Positions 60,481 to 64,000 of a stretch of 64,000 nt of DNA are shown here, one piece after another; position 1 is the first letter of the stretch, and the number at the start of each line of letters is the position of its first letter. The DNA comes from Paenibacillus sp. XY044. Lineage in GTDB: Bacteria > Bacillota > Bacilli > Paenibacillales > Paenibacillaceae. A program made the translations under genes and the position numbers. The notes beneath the pieces are model-generated. The model was not told the origin of the DNA, did no database searches, and saw only the letters and a program-made list of their open reading frames with translations. The DNA lies in assembly GCF_002257645.1 (NCBI RefSeq), contig NZ_NQMO01000002.1:372001-436000 (forward strand), read 5' to 3'.

Positions 60481-62019
60481 ATGGATGCAGCGACGACCCC
60501 TGTCGTTGAGTTGAAGCAAATTACCAAACGCTTTCCCGGCATCGTTGCCAACGACTCCATCAGCTTGAAGCTGCACAAGGGCGAAATTCATGCACTGCTC
60601 GGTGAGAACGGTGCGGGTAAGTCGACCTTGATGAACATCGTGTTTGGCTTATACCAGCCCGATGAGGGCGGTATCGAAGTGAACGGCAAGCCTGTCATCA
60701 TTGACAGTCCCAATAAAGCGATCGAGCTGGGCATTGGCATGGTGCATCAGCATTTTAAATTGGTTCAGCCGTTTACGGTAACCGAAAATATCGTTCTCGG
60801 GATGGAACCCAAAATTGCCGGGGTTCATCTGAATTACAAAGCGTCGGTTGCCAAGATCAAGGCCTTGTCCGACCAGTATGGTTTGAGGGTTAACCCGAAT
60901 GCCAAAATTCACGACATTTCTGTCGGCATGCAGCAGCGCGTCGAGATTTTGAAGACGCTTTACCGCGGCGCTGACATTCTTATTTTCGATGAGCCGACAG
61001 CCGTGCTTACGCCGCAGGAAATCGGCGAACTCATGGGAATTATGAAGCGGCTGGTCGCCGAAGGCAAATCGATTATTTTGATTACGCATAAGCTCAAAGA
61101 AATTATGCAAATTTCCGACACGGTGACGATCATCCGACGCGGGAAAGTCATCGATACCTTGAAGACGTCCCTTACGAATCCTAACGAGCTTGCCGAGAAA
61201 ATGGTTGGACGCAGCGTCTCCTTTAAGGTGGACAAGCAGCCGGCCGTACCGAAGCAAACCGTGCTTCAAGTGAAAAATCTGGTGTCTAAAAACAAAGAGG
61301 GAATTTCCGTTCTGAACGGGCTTGATCTCCAGGTGCGCGCAGGGGAAATTCTGGGCATCGCCGGCGTTGATGGGAATGGGCAGAGCGAGCTGATTGAAGC
61401 GCTGACGGGCCTGAGCAAGGTCGACAGCGGCCTAATCGAAATCAATGGCAAAGATATTACCAACAAACCGCCGCGTTTCATTTCGGAAAGCGGGTTGTCC
61501 CATATTCCTGAAGACCGGCACAAACACGGACTTGTTCTTGATTTTTCTATGAGTGAAAATATGGTACTGGAAACGTATTATAAAGCCCCATACAACAAAG
61601 GCGGCTTCTTGAACAAAAGCGCCATCGACGATCAGGCAAAACGCTTGATCGAGCAATTTGACGTCAGAACGCCGAGTATTGAGACGAAGGCTCGTGCTTT
61701 ATCCGGTGGTAATCAGCAGAAAGCGATTATAGCCCGGGAAATAGATAAAGATCCAGATCTGCTCATCGCGGCGCAGCCGACGCGGGGACTTGACGTCGGT
61801 GCGATCGAGTTTGTGCAGAAGCAGCTCGTTGCGCAGCGGGATAAAGGGAAGGCCGTGCTGCTGATCTCTTTTGAACTGGATGAGATCATTAACGTGTCCG
61901 ACCGGATTGCTGTCATTTACGAAGGACAGATCGTCGGCGAAGTGCGGCCGGAGGACACGAATGACCAGGAACTGGGTCTGATGATGGCGGGCAGCAAGGT
62001 TGCGGGAGGTAAGGCCTAA
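60481..62019 (+). CDS. nupO: Nucleoside ABC transporter ATP-binding protein (NupO/YufO-like)
   Basis: A 512-residue ATPase with two nucleotide-binding domains, as in ribose/nucleoside importers. Domain 1: Walker A GENGAGKST, signature ISVGMQQRVEILKTL, Walker B ILIFDEPTAVL. Domain 2: degenerate Walker A GVDGNGQSE, signature ALSGGNQQKAIIARE, and LLIAAQPTRGLDVGA in place of DEPT, the usual asymmetry. ATG 60481 has aagggtgat upstream; the frame extends to 60424. It overlaps the permease start by 1 base. Confidence 0.92.
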   Translation: MDAATTPVVELKQITKRFPGIVANDSISLKLHKGEIHALLGENGAGKSTLMNIVFGLYQPDEGGIEVNGKPVIIDSPNKAIELGIGMVHQHFKLVQPFTVTENIVLGMEPKIAGVHLNYKASVAKIKALSDQYGLRVNPNAKIHDISVGMQQRVEILKTLYRGADILIFDEPTAVLTPQEIGELMGIMKRLVAEGKSIILITHKLKEIMQISDTVTIIRRGKVIDTLKTSLTNPNELAEKMVGRSVSFKVDKQPAVPKQTVLQVKNLVSKNKEGISVLNGLDLQVRAGEILGIAGVDGNGQSELIEALTGLSKVDSGLIEINGKDITNKPPRFISESGLSHIPEDRHKHGLVLDFSMSENMVLETYYKAPYNKGGFLNKSAIDDQAKRLIEQFDVRTPSIETKARALSGGNQQKAIIAREIDKDPDLLIAAQPTRGLDVGAIEFVQKQLVAQRDKGKAVLLISFELDEIINVSDRIAVIYEGQIVGEVRPEDTNDQELGLMMAGSKVAGGKA

Positions 62020-63098
62020 TGAATAAATTGTTTAAAATTTTTACCGTGAACAGCCTGTTGACTCCTCTCGTATCGATTGTGCTTGGACTCATCGTGGGGG
62101 CCATCATTATGCTGATCGGGGGGTACGATCCGATTTTGGCGTACGGTTCCCTGTTCAGCACCGTGTTTGGGAACTTGTATGATTTTGGGGAAACGATCCG
62201 CGAAATTACGCCGCTGATCATGACCGGTCTTGCCGTCGCATTCGCGTTCCGGGCAGGTCTGTTCAACATCGGGGCGGAAGGACAGTACATTGTCGGCATG
62301 ACCGCCGCGACAGCGGTCGGGGTCAAGCTGACCGGCCTGCCAATCGTTCTGCATGCGATCGTAGCGATTATTGCCGGTGGATTGGCCGGAGGGATTTGGG
62401 CTGGCATTACCGGCTACCTCAAAGCCAAACGCGGGGTGAACGAAGTCATTATTTCGATCATGCTGAACTGGACCGGTCTGTATTTGAGCAACTATATCGT
62501 AAGAAATTTCCTGCTTCTCAAGGGCCAGCAGCGCTCCGAAGACATCAAGGATACGGCGTCGATTTCGATCGGTTGGTTGTCCGACATGTTCAGCGATGCG
62601 CGTATGCACTGGGGAACGGTGATCGCGATTCTAGCAGCGGTATTCTTCTATGTGTTCATGTGGAAGAGCAAGCAGGGCTATGAGCTGCGGGCTGTAGGAC
62701 ATAACGGGGATGCCGCGAAATACGCGGGCATGAACGTGAAGAGCAATATTGTGAAAGCTATGTTTATCAGCGGTATTTTCGCCGGATTGGGCGGCGCCTT
62801 CCAGGTGCTCGGCGTATTCCATTACCAGGCGATCTTCACGGGGTCTCCGGGCGTCGGCTTTGACGGAATCGCGGTGGCGCTGATCGGCATGAACCATCCG
62901 TTCGGCATTTTGCTGTCCGCCGCCTTGTTCGGCACGCTGACTTACGGCTCCGCAGGAATGAGCTTTGGTGCGGATGTGCCGCCGGAAATTATCCGGATCG
63001 TTATCGGATCCATCATATTCTTTATTGCTGCACAAGGCATTGTGCGCTGGGTTCTGAAGCCCTTCTATCTGAAGCGCAAGAAAGAGAAGGTGTTGTAA
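62019..63098 (+). CDS. nupP: Nucleoside ABC transporter permease (NupP/YufP-like)
   Basis: A 359-residue BPD_transp_2 permease with about nine helices. RAGLFNIGAEGQYIVGM is the signature loop that meets the ATPase, and GYELRAVGHNGDAAKYAGMN a second conserved cytosolic loop. Its ATG overlaps the ATPase stop (TAATG). The second permease follows directly. Confidence 0.92.
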   Translation: MNKLFKIFTVNSLLTPLVSIVLGLIVGAIIMLIGGYDPILAYGSLFSTVFGNLYDFGETIREITPLIMTGLAVAFAFRAGLFNIGAEGQYIVGMTAATAVGVKLTGLPIVLHAIVAIIAGGLAGGIWAGITGYLKAKRGVNEVIISIMLNWTGLYLSNYIVRNFLLLKGQQRSEDIKDTASISIGWLSDMFSDARMHWGTVIAILAAVFFYVFMWKSKQGYELRAVGHNGDAAKYAGMNVKSNIVKAMFISGIFAGLGGAFQVLGVFHYQAIFTGSPGVGFDGIAVALIGMNHPFGILLSAALFGTLTYGSAGMSFGADVPPEIIRIVIGSIIFFIAAQGIVRWVLKPFYLKRKKEKVL

Positions 63099-64000
63099 AT
63101 GGATTGGATCACAACAATTGGCCAGCTGCTGAATACGACGCTCGTTTTTTCGACGGCGCTCATCTTTGCTGCCATGGGCGGCATCTTCTCTGAACGCTCC
63201 GGGGTGACGAACATCGGGATTGAGGGCTTGATGACCTTCGGTGCGTTTGCGGCCGGCGTCGCTTCCTATTACGCGGAAGATGCCGGCATGGGGGCGGCTT
63301 CACCTTATATCGGGATGCTCGCCGCGATTGTTATCGGGCTTGTCGCCTCGCTGATTCATGCCGTCGCATCGATTACTTTCAAGGCGGACCAGGTTATCAG
63401 CGGCGTCGTGATCAACTTCCTGGCAACGGGAAGCACTCTCTATATGGTCAAGCTGATGTTTGAAGGCGCAGGAGAAACCCCATTGCTGATGGAGAGTCTC
63501 CAAAAGTGGAAGATTCCTTTCCTCTCCAAGATTCCGATTATCGGGGAGGGCATTTTCAGCAATTACCCGACCACGTACCTGGCTATTATTGTCGTAATAG
63601 TCGCTTCTTATATCCTGTATAAAACCTCTTTCGGCCTTCGTCTGCGCGCGGTCGGCGAACATCCAAGCGCCGCCGACACCGTCGGCGTCAAAGTGCGCCG
63701 GATGCGGTATATCGGGGTCATGATCAGCGGTGCTTTGGCTGCGCTTGGCGGAGCCACGGTTACGCTCACGACAACAAGCACGTTTTCGCATAATACAATT
63801 TCAGGTCAAGGTTTTATCGCCATCGCCGCAATGATTTTCGGGAAATGGAATCCGCTCGGGGCGTTCGGGGCAGCCGTATTTTTCGGCTTTTCCCAGGCCA
63901 TCGGGAACTACTTCCAGCTCTTCGATTGGGCGCATGACATTCCGCAGGAGTTTATTTACATGCTTCCTTACGTATTGACGGTCATCGTTCTGGTGGCGGC
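63099..64000 (+). CDS. nupQ: Nucleoside ABC transporter permease (NupQ/YufQ-like), cut by window edge
   Basis: The frame opens at ATG 63099, one base after the nupP stop, and runs to the window end without a stop: 300 residues are seen, near full length for this family. It starts MDWITTIGQLLNTTLVFSTA; FSERSGVTNIGIEGLMTFGA is the permease signature loop, and GLRLRAVGEHPSAADTVGVK the second conserved loop. It pairs with the preceding permease to make the membrane channel. Confidence 0.9.
   Translation, partial: MDWITTIGQLLNTTLVFSTALIFAAMGGIFSERSGVTNIGIEGLMTFGAFAAGVASYYAEDAGMGAASPYIGMLAAIVIGLVASLIHAVASITFKADQVISGVVINFLATGSTLYMVKLMFEGAGETPLLMESLQKWKIPFLSKIPIIGEGIFSNYPTTYLAIIVVIVASYILYKTSFGLRLRAVGEHPSAADTVGVKVRRMRYIGVMISGALAALGGATVTLTTTSTFSHNTISGQGFIAIAAMIFGKWNPLGAFGAAVFFGFSQAIGNYFQLFDWAHDIPQEFIYMLPYVLTVIVLVA

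Overview
The window looks like chromosomal DNA of a Paenibacillus-type Bacillota. Shine-Dalgarno sites are strong and many genes start with TTG or GTG. The odhAB operon, the infC-rpmI-rplT operon with its leader, the trmB region, the mnmL-mnmM pair and a Bacillus-type nucleoside ABC transporter all fit that group. I found no rRNA or tRNA genes, IS elements, phage or CRISPR. Genes are close packed on both strands.

Layout. 1-11.4 kb: a GNAT cut by the left edge, fabV on the minus strand, then a plus-strand run of small housekeeping and accessory enzymes (two metallopeptidases, an MBL hydrolase, GrpB, Nudix, GNAT and DinB/YfiT proteins, and a trio of unknowns with a DUF402 protein). 11.4-14.05 kb: a minus-strand antibiotic-response module, with an alpha/beta hydrolase of possible macrolide-esterase type behind an Erm 23S rRNA methyltransferase, preceded by about 0.8 kb of structured leader. 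14.1-31.7 kb: many small enzymes (peptidase E, HADs, PgsA, GNATs, DinB, beta-lactamase fold, ANT-like nucleotidyltransferase, HIT, IMPase), an orphan PAS histidine kinase and an orphan Fur-box-linked siderophore ATPase. 31.8-34.5 kb: minus-strand SDR, cysteine synthase and a YwaF-like membrane protein. 34.7-43.5 kb: DUF72, the 2-oxoglutarate dehydrogenase E1-E2 operon, Nudix, AEC transporter and small proteins. 44.6-48.2 kb: recQ and a DUF4080 radical SAM protein. 48.3-55.4 kb: a lipase-like hydrolase, manA, the tRNA wobble-uridine pair mnmL-mnmM, a small protein, trmB, a diacylglycerol glucosyltransferase and a PAP2 phosphatase. 56.1-64 kb: a membrane GT2, the L20-leader/infC-rpmI-rplT operon, and a BMP-type nucleoside ABC transporter running off the right edge.

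The most interesting stretch is the erm leader (about 13.17-13.95 kb, minus strand). It holds two copies of a structured element that share a 40-base identical block. Each copy carries a Shine-Dalgarno followed by a two-codon ORF (GTG-TGG-TAG) that overlaps the 5' arm of a hairpin ending in a U-tract. Between the copies lies another intrinsic terminator. Nearer erm lies a candidate leader ORF beginning Met-Arg-Met-Arg-Arg, similar to the macrolide-stalling ErmD leader, and a 10-bp stem that would hide the erm ribosome binding site. I infer multi-step, ribosome-sensed induction of an Erm plus esterase operon. Other notable points are probable ATC start codons (infC, peptidase E), an apparent +1 frameshift in a TIM-barrel gene, and two decayed VOC-family remnants.
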